From Symbiodinium natans (taxonomy: Eukaryota > Sar > Dinophyceae > Suessiales > Symbiodiniaceae): 57,500 bases of DNA. This document shows positions 8,719 through 19,740 of this stretch, piece by piece. The notes beneath the pieces are model-generated. The model saw nothing but the letters and a program-made list of their open reading frames with translations. It did not search any database and had not been told where the DNA came from. Made by a program: the position numbers and the translations under genes. Location of the stretch: contig CAJNDS010002227.1 in the NCBI GenBank assembly GCA_905221605.1, forward strand, positions 167,501 to 225,000, read 5' to 3'. Every line of letters starts with the position of its first letter. The stretch's first letter is position 1.

Positions 8719-9620
8719 ATACCCTTAACCCTAAACACTAAACCCTAAAACCCTAAGCCCCACTCCGCCAGGACATGTTGCCGCGGACGATGTGTGAGCA
8801 GGCTTAGAAAATGCGTTTTTCTCGTTATCTTCAGTACTTCCAGCGTCGAGACAGCACTCCAAACTGCTATTTATCAGGATCGGGTTTCTCCAAAAGCGCG
8901 ATCTCAGGTATAGACAGTCCACGCGGTTGTCGTTACGTATGCTTGCGCAAAGTCTAGGAAACCCAAAGACTTGAAGAAAACCTAAACACCCAGAGATAAA
9001 AGGGCTCAGGCGGCCGCAGAAAGACAGCTTTTGCAGTTAGTGCGCACCGATCCCTTTCGGGCTTTCCGGCAAAAGAACAGTGTGGCAGGGTTTAGGGTTT
9101 AGGGTTTAGGGTTTAGGGGTACCCTATACCCTAACTCTAAAGCCTAAACCCAAGACCCAAGACCCTAAACCCTATGCCCTGTGGCCATCCCAAGAGGTTG
9201 GGATGGTGTTGCTGTGTTCTGCGGCTTACGACCCCCGAAGATATTCACAACCCTAAACCCTAAACCCTGAAACCTTAAACCCTAAACCCTGAAACCCACC
9301 CTAAACCCTAAAACCCTACAGAAAACTCCAAAAAGCTGGAACATCCTTATCCCCATACCCCACAAGGTGTACGAAAGGGAATCCCAGCCCTAATCATCCT
9401 TAAGCCATGTTCCAACTGTTTGTGGAGTTTACTGCACACCCTAAAACGATAAACCCTAAACCCTAAAACCCTAGACCAAGAAGAGTTCGGGGATTTCGGA
9501 GAAGATTGACCAAGTTTGGAGACGTTGTTCAAACCCGCAGGCCTAAACCCTCAAGGGCTTTGCGAGCCCCGAATATCTATAAGCCCTAAACCCTAAACCC
9601 TAAACCCTTTAAACCCAGGC
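8719..9620. other. Intronic islands and repeats
   Basis: Interrupted CCCTAAA tracts. A minus-strand open stretch at about 8775-8922 contains NPILINSSLECCLDAGSTED; it has no recognised family. A second island lies at 9000-9085, open on both strands. Neither could be placed in a gene. Confidence 0.4.
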
Positions 9621-9655
9621 CCTGGCGTTTTGAAGTGCGCGGACCAGTGTTGCTC
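9621..9655 (-). CDS. CCDC146: Probable CCDC146-like exon (EQHWSAHFKTP), 35 bp
   Basis: Acceptor CGCCAG|G, donor GG|GCCTGG. Its phases fit both neighbours (phase 0 in, phase 2 out into the exon at 8163). A Trp is expected in this part of the family, but similarity is otherwise weak. Confidence 0.45.
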
Positions 9656-9803
9656 CTGGCGTCTTGAAGGGCTTAGGCTGCTTTAGGGTTTAGGGTTTAG
9701 AGTTTAGGGTTTAAGGTTTAGGGTTCAGGGTTCCCTAAAACCCGAATCCAAAAGAAAGTAAAGAAACTAAACCCAACATAGAAACCAGTAGCATTCTCCC
9801 GAC

Positions 9804-9846
9804 CTCGGTCTTCAGATCCTTGAGCTCTTTCTGCATCTCCTCCATC
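9804..9846 (-). CDS. CCDC146: CCDC146-like exon (MEEMQKELKDLKTE)
   Basis: Acceptor CGCAAG|G, donor GAG|GTCGGG (a GT donor). Coiled coil, joining DKKEEFDAICNQT in phase 2. Confidence 0.62.
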
Positions 9847-10213
9847 CTTGCGGCTGGGGGTATTGGGTTTGGGGCTTAGGGCTTCGGGTTTAGGAGTCGG
9901 GGGAGGGGGGATAATCCAGGTAATGTAGGTTGAGTTAGTTCGGGGGGGGGGGGGGGGGGGGGGGCAGGTGAACTCAAGACTTCGTGGGTTGATGGGTGAA
10001 GGATCAACGTTGTCGTGCTTCACGGTCATTCTTTCGACGCAGTGCAGATGTCGCCAAAGCTTTCCCAACCTCGGGGCATCGTACGGTTTATTGCAGAAAG
10101 ACTAGTCGAGCAGCCTAGTCTTTCGGAAAACAGCAGAACCGGAACGCTGCAATACAGTAAACGTCATCCCACCCTGAAACCCAAACCCGGTGACGTGGGT
10201 ATGGCAACCGAGC

Positions 10214-10251
10214 GTCTGGTTGCAGATAGCATCGAACTCCTCCTTCTTGTC
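10214..10251 (-). CDS. CCDC146: CCDC146-like exon (DKKEEFDAICNQ), 38 bp
   Basis: Acceptor GCCCAG|G, donor AC|GCTCGG. It continues KQESLEK into DKKEEF as in the family block around the conserved LKQE motif. Confidence 0.6.
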
Positions 10252-10355
10252 CTGGGCAAGTGGAATGGTTCAGGGGTTCAAGGGTTTAGGGGCTTAGCGG
10301 GGCTTGGGTATAGGGCTTAGGTGATACCCTAAGCCCTGAAGCCTACATCCTAAAC

Positions 10356-10467
10356 CTAGACCCAAGAGTAACCTAGGAATAAAAAGGGCGCCCTTTCTGG
10401 TTTAATGGGGATTATAAGGGAAACTGAACCCCCAAAAACGAGAATAAGGGCCTACTTTGGGTCCAGG
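10356..10467. mobile_element. Family B element, copy 1
   Basis: Starts CTAGACCCAAGAGTAACC, contains AGGAATAAAAAGGG and GGGAATAAGGG-like blocks, ends with a match to the reverse complement of its start (CTACTTTGGGTCCAG). Four further copies lie near 11019, 21055, 21865 and 45322. Confidence 0.6.
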
Positions 10468-10892
10468 AACCCAGAGGTTGAGGTCTTTAGGGCTTGGGGT
10501 TGAGATGTTCCCCCTTTATACTAGCAGTCCTTAATCGAAACTATAGTACCCCCTACTAGAATCCCTGTTGCTGTGAGTATCTGCGAGTATAAGGGGGAAC
10601 GTCCCAAGTTTCGGGTGTGGGCGGTGTAGGTGTTCAGGGAGCGGGCTGTCGGCGGGTTCAGACGTTTGGCACTCTAGGGTCCCATGGGATTTACCCCCCC
10701 CCCCCCCCCCGCCCAAACCTGCTTTAGGGTTTAGGGTTTAGGGTTTAGGGTTTAGGGTTTAGGGTTTAGGGTTTGGGGTTTCTGCTGGAGCTTAAGCCCT
10801 GGACCCAGACCCCTTCAGAAGCTAAAGAGATTCGCGGGGCGACGACGCATGCCACAGACACCCATATATACATAAACATATATACATAAACA

Positions 10893-10924
10893 ACTCTATG
10901 TATATATATATATATATATATATA
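10893..10924. repeat. TA microsatellite
   Basis: A perfect (TA)n run of about 30 bp inside an AT-rich stretch. Confidence 0.9.
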
Positions 10925-11018
10925 GAGTACCGCCGTAACGCGATGGTAGTCTTTGAAGTCGACCTCTCCGAAGCACTCCCCTCCAAACCATAACACAAAA
11001 CATGTTGGCTACCTTTGG

Positions 11019-11090
11019 CTAGACCCAGGAGCAAGCTAGGAATAAAAGGGTGCCCTTAAGGGGAGAATAAGGGAACCCCACCCAAATGAA
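11019..11090. mobile_element. Family B element, shortened copy 2
   Basis: Begins CTAGACCCAGGAGCAAGC and shares AGGAATAAAAGGGTGCCCTT and AATAAGGGAACCCC with the other copies. Confidence 0.55.
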
Positions 11091-11252
11091 ATCCCTAAAA
11101 CCTAAACCCTCAACCCTAAACCCTAAACCCTAAACCCCAAGCCCTAAACCCTAAACTCCGGGTCCTAGTTGGGGTTTCCGTTTACGTCCACAGAATCCAC
11201 GTGATTCCAAAGGAGGCTGTGGCATGACACTCGGGAGTCCAAAGTCCAAATA

Positions 11253-11407
11253 GGGTTTAGGGTTTAGGGTTTAGGGTTTAGGGTTTAGGGTTTAGGGTGT
11301 AGGGTGTAGGGTGTAGGGTGTAGGGTGTAGGGTTTAGGGTTTAGGGTTTAGGGTTTAGGGTTTAGGGTTCAGGGTTCAGGGTTTATAGGGTTTAGGGTTT
11401 AGGGTTT
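11253..11407 (+). repeat. TTTAGGG array with a TGTAGGG block
   Basis: The array switches to five consecutive GTGTAGG copies in its middle and back again, evidence of local spread of a variant unit. Confidence 0.9.
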
Positions 11408-11423
11408 CCCTAAACCGCAGGTC

Positions 11424-11471
11424 CTTCTCCAAGGACTCTTGCTTGAGGAAGGCACCGATGAACAGGTCAAC
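11424..11471 (-). CDS. CCDC146: CCDC146-like exon (VDLFIGAFLKQESLEK)
   Basis: A 48-bp exon, acceptor CTCCAG|G, donor AAG|GACC. The pattern VD.FI...LKQE..EK is a family landmark upstream of the NERNKY core, so this exon fixes the order of the gene. Confidence 0.7.
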
Positions 11472-11554
11472 CTGGAGGCGAACACAGGACCCTCACTTTA
11501 GGGTTAGGGCGAGGTTCGGTTCCAGGCCAACTTGATGAGTATCCTGGCCCAATA

Positions 11555-11632
11555 AAGGCTAACCTTTCAATTCTGGTAGGATTATATATGCCCCCAAAAC
11601 AGGTTTAAGGTTATCTACTCAGCTACTAATTA
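11555..11632. mobile_element. Family C short element, copy 3
   Basis: Contains AACCTTTCAATTCTGGTAGG, ATTATATATGCCCC and CTACTCAGCTACTAA, matching the copies at 4270 and 7273. Confidence 0.5.
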
Positions 11633-12000
11633 GACAATCTAAGTTGCTTGCCTGAAGCCATGAGCATCAACTGGACACTCTGCCCAAGGAGCAGCGACTG
11701 GAGCACGTGTCAGACCCTGTGAGATGACAAATTCAGAAAAGATCCCCAAAAAGGCCAAACCCTAAACCCTGATCGCTAAACCCTCATTCTAAACCCTAAA
11801 CCCCAAACAGACAAAGTAAAACCCGAGGCAAAGAACAACTGCAATGCGAGTGCTCTCCGAACAGCCCCAAACCATGAACCCCAGACCCGACACCCCAAAC
11901 CCAAGAAACCTAAGCAGGTTCCGGGCTTAGGGTTAGGATGTAGCGTTCAGGGTTTCAGTAAACAATAAAATGACCGTACTGGCCGCTTGCGTCTGTGCTA

Positions 12001-12132
12001 CCCTAAACCCTAAACCCTAAACCCTAAACCCTAAACCCTAAACCCTAAACCCTAAACCCTAAACCCTAAACCCTGAACCCTGAACCCTGACCCTGAACCC
12101 TAAACCCTGAACCCTAAACCCCAAACCCTACA
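12001..12132 (+). repeat. CCCTAAA array
   Basis: About 19 copies, with CCCTGAA variants at the right end. It flanks the exon at 12145. Confidence 0.9.
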
Positions 12133-12144
12133 TGCCTACTAAGC

Positions 12145-12213
12145 CTGCATCTTCCGGGCCTCGGCTTGGATGTCCTCGAGGAGCCGTCGCTGTCGGCGGA
12201 TGTCCTCGTGGCT
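12145..12213 (-). CDS. CCDC146: CCDC146-like exon (HEDIRRQRRLLEDIQ)
   Basis: A 69-bp coiled-coil exon, acceptor TTCAAG|A, donor CAG|GCTTAG. It ends EARKMQ and joins VDLFIGAF in phase 0. Confidence 0.62.
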
Positions 12214-12235
12214 CTTGAAAGATTTGTGCATGTAG

Positions 12236-12410
12236 GGTTTGGGGTTTAGGGTTTGGGGTTTGGGGTTTGGGGTTTTTGGGGTTTGGGGGTTTTGGGGGGT
12301 TTGGGGGGTTTGGGGGGTTTGGCGGGTTTGGGGGGTTTGGGGGGTTTGGGGGGTTTGGGGGGTTTGGGGGGTTTGGGGGGTTTGGGGGGTTTGGGGGGTT
12401 TGGGGGTTGA
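12236..12410 (+). repeat. Variant array TTTGGGG / TTTGGGGGG
   Basis: The unit changes from TTTAGGG to TTTGGGG and then to about a dozen tandem TTTGGGGGG 9-mers, one with a TTTGGCGGG change. Confidence 0.9.
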
Positions 12411-12550
12411 GGGTCTAGGGTTCAGGGTTTAGGGCAAGGGCTTGGTGCTTATTCAGAATTTTGTTCAGGGCGCACGGAAACCAAAAAAAACCTCGCAGCG
12501 TTTAGGGTTTAGGGTTGAGGGTGGGTTTAGGCCGACAATACCGTCCGCGC

Positions 12551-12583
12551 CTCCTCCTGAAGCTTCGTGCTCTTCTCCAAGTC
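12551..12583 (-). CDS. CCDC146: CCDC146-like exon (DLEKSTKLQEE), 33 bp
   Basis: Acceptor CCGCAG|G. Donor GAG|GCGCGG, or alternatively ACG|GTATTG at 12541, which would add three codons. Coiled coil, phase 0 at both ends. Confidence 0.55.
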
Positions 12584-13113
12584 CTGCGGAGCACTTTACC
12601 CCCCCTCCTCCACCTGTAGCAACACCTACACCCTAAACCCTAAACCCTAAACCCTAAACCCTAAACCCTAAACCCTCTAAGTTAAGGGGTAGAAAGAGGA
12701 CCGCCAATTTTAGGTTGGTCCCCAAGGAATGACCGGAAGCTACTTGCGGGCAGTGAGCAGTTGAAGGGACACCGCTTTTGAGAGGGGGGGGGGGGGGGAG
12801 GGGGCGGACTTGTAGTAGAGACCTTGTGATGCGGTTCAGGGATTTGAGGGGCTCGACCCTTAGGATGCAGGGTTGAAGGCTGGAAAGGCTGCTCAACCCT
12901 AACCCTGAACCCTAAACCCCAACCTCAGGGAATGAAGGTCACTTCAAGCGACGAGCCGTTGGTTCTGCAGGGTTTCCAGAGCTTTACGGTCACAAAGGCC
13001 TTCGGATTAACAGCTCAGAGTTGCTGAGGTTTTATGGGGTAGTTTAGGGTCTGGGGTTTAAAGGTACCTTGAGCAATGAGCCACGGAAACCCGAAGCGAA
13101 GCCACCCCGTAGC

Positions 13114-13163
13114 CTTCTTGGTGGACTCCAGGGGCGGCAGGGTCTCGGCGACGCTGTCTTTGT
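13114..13163 (-). CDS. CCDC146: Probable CCDC146-like exon (KDSVAETLPPLESTKK)
   Basis: Donor AAG|GCTACG. Acceptor probably GCCAAG. The family has a similar KD.VP.L...LE segment ahead of the LKQE block. The 5' edge is uncertain. Confidence 0.5.
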
Positions 13164-13399
13164 CTTGGCACAGTGAGGGGCTGCTTCCAAGCGAAACCTC
13201 ACTAAACCCCTAAGCCCCTTTCACCCTCAACCCTTGCAGGTCATATGGATCCGATTTACGCCCTTTTTGTTGGAAGGACTGTCCTGGGTTTAAGACTTAG
13301 GGTTTGGGCTGAGGGAGAAGCCCAAACCTGAAACAAGAGCAACGGGGTGGGAATTATCCACTGTTTAGGGCTTCGGCCCTTGCATCTTCTTGCTGAACC

Positions 13400-13431
<32 letters not shown>

Positions 13432-13624
13432 AACCCTCAACCCTCAACCCTCACCCTCACCCTAAACCCTAAACCCTAGACCCTAAACCCTAAACCCTAA
13501 AACCCTAACCCCTAACCCGAAACCGGGACCACCCAACGTAGTTCGAGGAACGCTTGCGCGCTGAGGGCGCCGCGAGAGAGCGTTTGTCGATATCTTTCTC
13601 ATCCGCTCAAACCTGTGTTTATTT

Positions 13625-13684
13625 GGGGGGGGGGGGGGGGGGTGGGGGGGGGGGGGGGGGTGGGGGGGGGGGGGGGGAGGGGGT
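13625..13684 (+). repeat. Poly-G tract
   Basis: About 55 of 60 bases are G, broken by single T or A. A second G-rich tract lies at 13759-13801. Open frames across them are artefacts of homopolymer. Confidence 0.9.
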
Positions 13685-14198
13685 GGGTTTAGGTTTGGTG
13701 CTTAGGGTTTGGTTGAGTTAGGGTTTAAAGGCTTAGGGGTTTAGGGTTTAGGGTTGTCTTGGGGAGGGGGTGGGGGGGGGGGGGGGTGGGGGGGGGGGGG
13801 GTAGTAGGGTGTAGGGTTTAGGGCTGAGGGTTTAGGGTTCCTAAACAAAAAGACGCTGGACAAAAAAACATCTCCCGACCAGGCAGGAGCAGCTAGGTTC
13901 CAATTCAGGCGGCTGACGGGTCCTTCTTGATGGGAATGAGGGCATTGGGAACCCTTATCCCCCCTATCCTGCCCGTTAAGGGATGTTGAAGAAACTGCTT
14001 CCTTCAGCATTCTGGGCCTCCGCTATAAGATCTACTATGGGGTAAGGAACACTAGGAACCATTAAGCAAGGGCCCTTCCTCATGATGGTATCTGATGACT
14101 GCATCTGGTTTTGAGGCGTCTGCCTACAACTCGCAGGGCTTGGGTTGCGGGGTTCAGCCCAAACCCCTACACCCCGGACCTCAGACTCCTATAAGAAC

Positions 14199-14240
14199 CT
14201 GGGTCCTCCGGGTCTCAGGCTGTTTCTGCAAGGTGGTCAC
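14199..14240 (-). CDS. CCDC146: Probable CCDC146-like exon (VTTLQKQPETRRTQ)
   Basis: Acceptor GCGCAG|G, donor CAG|GTTCTT, phase 0 at both ends. Coiled-coil composition, short, family match weak. Confidence 0.45.
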
Positions 14241-14278
14241 CTGCGCCGCAAGCAGGGAGGGCTTCAAGGTCGTTTGGG

Positions 14279-14427
14279 ATTTAGGGTTTAGGGTTTAGGG
14301 TTTAGGGTCTAGGGTCTAGGGTTTAGGGTTTAGGGTTTAGGGTTTAGGGTTTAGGGTTTAGGGTTTAGGGTTTAGGGTTTAGGGTTTAGGGTTTAGGGTT
14401 TAGGGTTTAGGGTTTAGGGCTTAGGGA
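14279..14427 (+). repeat. TTTAGGG array
   Basis: About 21 copies. Confidence 0.92.
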
Positions 14428-14429
14428 TC

Positions 14430-15476
14430 TCTAAGGCCTCACGTGCTTGCCCTCATCACAAAACGGCATAAAGACTCTCATCCCTAGCTCCCTCCCCTAC
14501 AGGATCCAAAGACCTATGCCCTATGCCAGAAACTCTAAACGGCCCGAAACACTAACCCTAAACCCTAAACCCTAAACCCTAAACCCTAAACCCTAAACCC
14601 TAAACCCTAAGCCCTAAACCCTAAACCCTAAACCCTAAACCCTAAACTGAACCTTCAAGCCTTGCAGCCTAAACCCCCAAGAACCTTGAACACCAAACCT
14701 ACATCAACCCACAATGAAAAAACCCAAGCCCTAAACAGACCCTGATATAGGAGACGAAGCGGTTACCGATAGCATCCCCCCTTAGAGTCATATGTTCTGC
14801 TTGCTCTGACATCCCCTAATAATCACAACCCTATCCATGTCAAAAGCTAAAGCTATTCTAATCGAATAGCCCTAACCCCCTATAAACCTTGGAAAATATG
14901 CGGAATGAACACAGCATTAAATGTTTCTTCTGCAATAACCAAGGATTACAAAGGTTCAGCATTGTTATCCTGCAATCGTTATTAACCTCCTCAAAACTAC
15001 CCCCTCCCCCCACCCCTAGGTTCCCCCCCATAATGAAGGGTTATTTAGGGATAATTAAGCCCAATTCTGGATTTTTAAGAGGGGACCTTGGGGTGGTAGT
15101 ATAGAGGGTGGTAGCAGGGGAACCCATGACACAAAATCAGGAAACCCGAAATGTTTAAAGTGGACGCGCTCTCCGCCTCCTGCTGTGCGTGCCGGTTGTG
15201 GGCCTAAGGGCTGTGGAGAAGGCTTCTGGACGCGTCCCCAAGTTCGGGGTTTAGGGTTTTAGGGTCCCTAGACCCTAAACCCTACACCCTACAAATCCTA
15301 CAAACCCTACAAACCCTAAGTCTAAACCCTAAACCCTACAAACCCTACAAACCCTACAAACCCTACAAACCCTACAAACCCTACAAACCCTGAACCCTAA
15401 ACCCTTAACCCTAAACCCAAGCAATTTCTAGGGGCTTAGGCGTCTCGGGGCTCCTTTGAACTCTGCAAGGCTTGAA
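14430..15476. other. Intronic sequence without recognised gene
   Basis: CCCTAAA array at 14559-14646, AT-richer unassigned sequence at 14700-15100, then a (CCCTACAAA)n variant array at about 15278-15390. Confidence 0.5.
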
Positions 15477-15742
15477 GGTTTAGGGTTTAGGGTTTAGGGT
15501 TTAGGGTTTAGGGTTTAGGGTTTAGGGTTTAGGGTTTAGGGTTTAGGGTTTAGGGTTTAGGGTTTAGGGCTTGGGTTTAGGGTTTAGGGTTTAGGGTTCA
15601 GGGTTCAGGATTCAGGATTCAGGGTTCAGGGTTCAGGGTTCAGGGTTTAGGGTTTAGGGTTTAGGGTTTAGGGTTTAGGGTTTAGGGTTTAGGGTTTAGG
15701 GTTTAGGGCTTAGGGCTTAGGGTTTAGGGTTTAGGGTTTAGG
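15477..15742 (+). repeat. Long TTTAGGG array with TTCAGGG block
   Basis: About 38 copies, the middle carrying consecutive TTCAGGG units. Confidence 0.92.
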
Positions 15743-16330
15743 TCAGTGTTTCGGGCCGTTTAGAGTTTATGGCTTAGGGCTTAGGTCTTTGGATCCTGTA
15801 GGGGAGGGTGAGAGCACGTGAGGCTGGCGTGAAGCTGGTGCACTTGCTCACGATTGCTCACGCCAGGTGGGCACTTGAGGGTGTAGGATTTAGGGGGTTT
15901 AGGGTTTGGGGTTTAGGGCTTAGAGTTTAGGGTTTAGGGCTTAGGGTTTGGGGTTTAGGGCTTAGGGTATACGAGCGGCCTGCCACTTCATTGTTCCTCG
16001 GGGGCTCTTCGAGAATTCGGCGTTTCATGAAGAATTCTCGCACTCGGCAAGGCTACTCTGTTGACAATCACTGATCGTGCGCCTCATGAGCCTGGTCATT
16101 CGGGGTATCAGCCAGAATTCATCGCTTCGGGTAACATTGCGATTCGTACGGTTTCAACCTCAATTGAAAGCAGTTCGCAAGTGCCATAAGCTAACCCTAA
16201 ACTGCAACACTGCTAAACCGCGAACGAACCCTAAACCCCAAACCCTAAACCCCAAACCCGAAACCCGAAACCCTGAACCCTGAACAACAAACCAGTAGAG
16301 CGAATGAAACCCTTCATCAACGGAAGACTC
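15743..16330. other. Intronic sequence
   Basis: Degenerate TTTAGGG near 15880-15970 and an unassigned island at 15975-16190 that is open on the + strand (ISQNSSLRVTLRFVRFQPQL). No join to a gene was found. Confidence 0.4.
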
Positions 16331-16400
16331 CCTAAACCCTAAACCCTAAACCCTAAACCCTAAACCCTAAACCCTAAACCCTAAACCCCGGGTCACGCAC

Positions 16401-16445
16401 GTTGAGCTCGTCCAGCTCTTTGTCGAGCTTCTGCCGCTTCAGTGT
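16401..16445 (-). CDS. CCDC146: CCDC146-like exon (TLKRQKLDKELDELN)
   Basis: A 45-bp exon, acceptor GCCCAG|A, donor AAC|GTGCGTG (a GT donor). Strong coiled coil. CCCTAAA array on its left, TTTAGGG on its right. Confidence 0.62.
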
Positions 16446-17307
16446 CTGGGCCGCCGGTGGGAGGTGTCCGGGTGGTCCCAGTCGGGATTCGGGTTTAGGG
16501 CTTTGTAGGGTTTAGGGTTTCGGGCTTAGGGCTTAGGGTTTAGGGTTTAGGGTTTAGGGTTTAGGGTTTAGGGTTTAGGGTTTAGGGCTTAGGCCTTATT
16601 GTTCAGGGTTCCGAGCTTAACAGGCGCCCTTGGCGGTTTACTTCGCATAGCATTCGTTGGGGGAAGCTGGCCATTTCAAAGGGAAGAAGGGTAACGCTGA
16701 GCATCCTCTGGGGCCCCTAGTACCTCGGGCTTTAAAGCTCTTCGGCCCTCCTTAGGAGTTGCAGCTGCCACTCCAGCGTTCCCCAAACCCTAAACCCTAA
16801 ACTCAAGGCCTAGCCCCGACGTCGGGGGGCGGCGCCTAAGCCCCTCGACCTGGATGGGGCAAGCCGACCCAGGTCCTTCGTCCGCCTCCCACAGCTCGGA
16901 GGTCGGTAGCACCCACGATGGCCCGGTACCGGAACAGGTTTTTTTTCGGGACCAATACTGGTCCCTTATTAAAGTCATTACTCTAAAGAGCTTTGGCCGC
17001 GCTGGGCGGCCTGCTCAAACCCTCCTGAAAACTTTCTGGGACCTTTCTGACCTGCCCGACTCCCCGGACCACCCTGGGACTGGAACATCCCCAAAACGGA
17101 GAAAAGTGTTAGATGGCCTTCCACAATCGGGCCAAAGCTGCTCTTCGCGCCTCACGAAGCTATCGAGCTTGTTCCAAAGCCTAACCTTCACAGCATCTAC
17201 GCCCTATCACAGCAAAACCTAAACCCTAAACCCTAAACCCTAAACCCTAAACCCTGAACCCTAAACCCTAAACCCTAAACCCTACAAAGCCCTAAACCTC
17301 CGGAATC

Positions 17308-17384
17308 CCGAGAGCAAGAGAGCTGAGGCGGGCGGCCAATTCCTGGAGAGCCGCGACTTCCTTGTCCAGCTTCTTCTTGGTATC
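17308..17384 (-). CDS. CCDC146: CCDC146-like exon (DTKKKLDKEVAALQELAARL)
   Basis: Acceptor CTTGAG|G, phase 0, following ITDQSCE. The donor is ambiguous: CAG|GAATTG at 17342 would keep phase 0 with the next exon, and later GC or GA sites extend it. Confidence 0.62.
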
Positions 17385-17529
17385 CTCAAGGGTTTAGGGT
17401 TTAGGGTTTAGGGTTTAGGCCTAAACCCTAAACCCGAAACCCTACTAAACCTTAAGCCCTAAACCCTTAACCCTATAACCCTGAACCGGAACCCCTAAAC
17501 CCTAACCCTAACCCCCTCAAAGCTGGGTC

Positions 17530-17596
17530 CTCGCAGGACTGGTCCGTGATCTTCGAGCTCTCTGTCATCAGCTGCAGGCGCATCTGCTTCTTGGCC
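17530..17596 (-). CDS. CCDC146: CCDC146-like exon (AKKQMRLQLMTESSKITDQS)
   Basis: Acceptor GCCAG|G completes an Arg codon split with the exon at 17863. Donor GAG|GACCCAG (GA donor). Confidence 0.65.
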
Positions 17597-17671
17597 CTGG
17601 CTTGGGGGTTTAGGGTTTACGCTTTAGGGCTCTCTATTCAGAAGACATCGACGCTACGGAGATAGGTCTTC

Positions 17672-17694
17672 AGAGAGAGAGAGAGAGAGAGAGA
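17672..17694 (+). repeat. GA microsatellite
   Basis: A (GA)n run of about 23 bp. Confidence 0.85.
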
Positions 17695-17862
17695 GACCGG
17701 GGGCCAAAACAGCTACTGGGTTTAAATCCTGAACGCTACGCGCCACCTCTAAAACACCGAACCCCCAGCCCCCTCAACTCTCAATCCTAAATCCCAATCC
17801 CTGACATCTCTTAACACCCTCTGCCCGAACCTTTAGCTACAGTTGCATGACATCTGGCCCGC

Positions 17863-17921
17863 CTGGACTCATCGAGCTCCTTCGCTTCACGGTTGATCTC
17901 GCGTGCCTGCTCGTTTGCGGC
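17863..17921 (-). CDS. CCDC146: CCDC146-like exon (AANEQAREINREAKELDES)
   Basis: A 59-bp exon, acceptor CGAGAG|G, donor AG|GCGGGCC. Phase 2 out matches the next exon exactly. Confidence 0.65.
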
Positions 17922-18474
17922 CTCTCGAAAAGGGGAGAGATGAGGGTTTAGAGTTTTGGGTTTATATGCATGCGTTTAGGGTTTATGAGTTTGTCTTAAC
18001 TACGCGTCGGGTTTACATGTCAGCGTTGTCTTAATTACTCTTTGAACGCGATGGCTAGGGTTCGGCGTTTGGGTTCATGGTTCAGGGTTTGGGGTTCAGG
18101 GTTTAGGGTTTAGGGTGGGATGAGCGCTGCAGCCGGGTGCGGTACTACTGGGGAACTTCACGGTAGTCTTCTCAACGCCCTTCTGGCTCCATTCCTTGCC
18201 AGGGCGTACCCTAAAGAACGTAAGCCTAAACCCTAACCCTAAAGCCTAAACCCTAAAGCCTAAACCGCTAGTCGGAGCACTTCACCCCGGACCCATAAAT
18301 CCTCCAGGCCGAGCTTCTCTGAACCCTGAACCCTAAACCCTGGATCCTGAACCCTAACCCTAAACCCTAAATTTAAATCCTAAACCCTAAGCCCTAAACC
18401 CTAAACCCTAAACCCTGAACCCTGAACCCTGAGAACTCTAAACCCTAAACCCTCAACACCCACGGTGCAAGGGC

Positions 18475-18504
18475 CTCGATGGCCGCCACCTTCTCCTTCT
18501 GGGC
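18475..18504 (-). CDS. CCDC146: CCDC146-like exon (AQKEKVAAIE), 30 bp
   Basis: Acceptor TTGCAG|G, donor GAG|GCCCTTG, phase 0 at both ends. Between it and 17921 lies another open island (about 18140-18205, reading EWSQKGVEKTTVKF) that does not fit this reading and was left out. Confidence 0.58.
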
Positions 18505-18809
18505 CTGCAATGAATAGGTATCACAGGGTTTAGGGTTAAGGGTTCAGGGTTTAGGGTTTAGGGCTAGGGTTTAGGGCTAGGGTTTAGGGCTGAGGGTTCA
18601 AGGCTTGGGGCCTAGGGTTTCAAGTGAAAAGCTTAGGATGGACAGGGAAGTCTTTAGGGCTTCCTACTTTCAACTAAACCTTAAGGCCCAAAACCCCGTA
18701 AATAAAGCCCCAAAAGCCTCAACCCTATACCATTCGTAGCCACAACCCCGCAAAGCCCATAAAGCCAACACCCCAAACCCTAAACCCTAAATGACCCTAA
18801 ACCCCTAAA

Positions 18810-18970
18810 CCCCAAATCCCCTAAACCCTATACCCCCCTCAACAAAGTGGACCCTAACCCCTAAACCTTAAACCCTAAACCCTAGTAATCCCCAAATCCC
18901 CTAAACCCTATACCCCCCTCAACAGTGGACCCTAACCCCTAAACCTTAAACCCTAAACCCTAAACCCCTC
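18810..18970 (+). repeat. 80-bp tandem duplication of degenerate CCCTAAA sequence
   Basis: The segment beginning CCCCAAATCCCCTAAACCC repeats once with an 80-bp period, the second copy shortened by a few bases. Confidence 0.7.
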
Positions 18971-19111
18971 ATCCCCTAAACCCTAAACCCTAAACCCCTA
19001 AACCCTACACCCTACACCCCTAAACCCTAAACCCTAAACCCCTAAACCCTAAACCCTATAAACCCTACACCCTAAACCCCTCAAGAAAGTGCCCTGGGAG
19101 CCATGGAGTGC

Positions 19112-19150
19112 CTCCATCAGGGCACGCACGGCGTTCTCAAACTTCTCGGC
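19112..19150 (-). CDS. CCDC146: CCDC146-like exon (AEKFENAVRALME), 39 bp
   Basis: Acceptor TCTCAG|G, donor GAG|GCACTCC. In family order it follows DPERIRKQ directly, and that motif is encoded 37 kb away at 56051-56107. Confidence 0.6.
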
Positions 19151-19163
19151 CTGAGATCGGCGT

Positions 19164-19262
19164 TAGGGTTTAGGGTTTAGGGTTTAGGGTTTAGGGTTTA
19201 GGGTTTAGGGTTTAGGGTTTAGGGTTTAGGGTTTAGGGTTTAGGGTTTAGGGTTTAGGGTGG
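19164..19262 (+). repeat. TTTAGGG array
   Basis: About 14 copies. Confidence 0.92.
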
Positions 19263-19740
19263 GTTCAGGGGTTAGGGTCCATCAGGGGACCCATAAAGGC
19301 CCTAAACCCTAAAATGCAGAACAAGAGGGGGGGGGGCTTAGGATTTAGGGTCTCTGAAAACCTATCCTCAAGGTCTGGGGTTTAGAGATGGGGGGGGGGC
19401 GGGGGATGTAACAGTTGGGCAGCAGAGTGGTCTGGAGTTTAAGGTTTGCAGGCCTGGGACATAAACCCCATCGGATTCAGGGTTTAGGAGTTATAGGGCA
19501 TTGGGTGTGGGGCTTAGGGAAACCACCCAAGCCCGACTCATTGTCAGCAGTCTCTCGAATAAGAGTACAGAGAGGTGCCTTGAGCGTATGCCAAGGATGG
19601 CAGACGAAGCATCGCGGAGATGGCGGGACGCAGGGTTCGGTTCCGGATTTGCTATTTGTTTATACATTAGTACTACAAAATATATACATATACACATATA
19701 TAGAAATATGCAAATATTTCTTATTATCTTTAATTTATTT

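Noticed and set aside
18130-18210. Exon EWSQKGVEKTTVKF in the coiled-coil gene
   Set aside because: Including it would interrupt the in-phase join AAIE to AANEQ, so it was left as an unplaced island.
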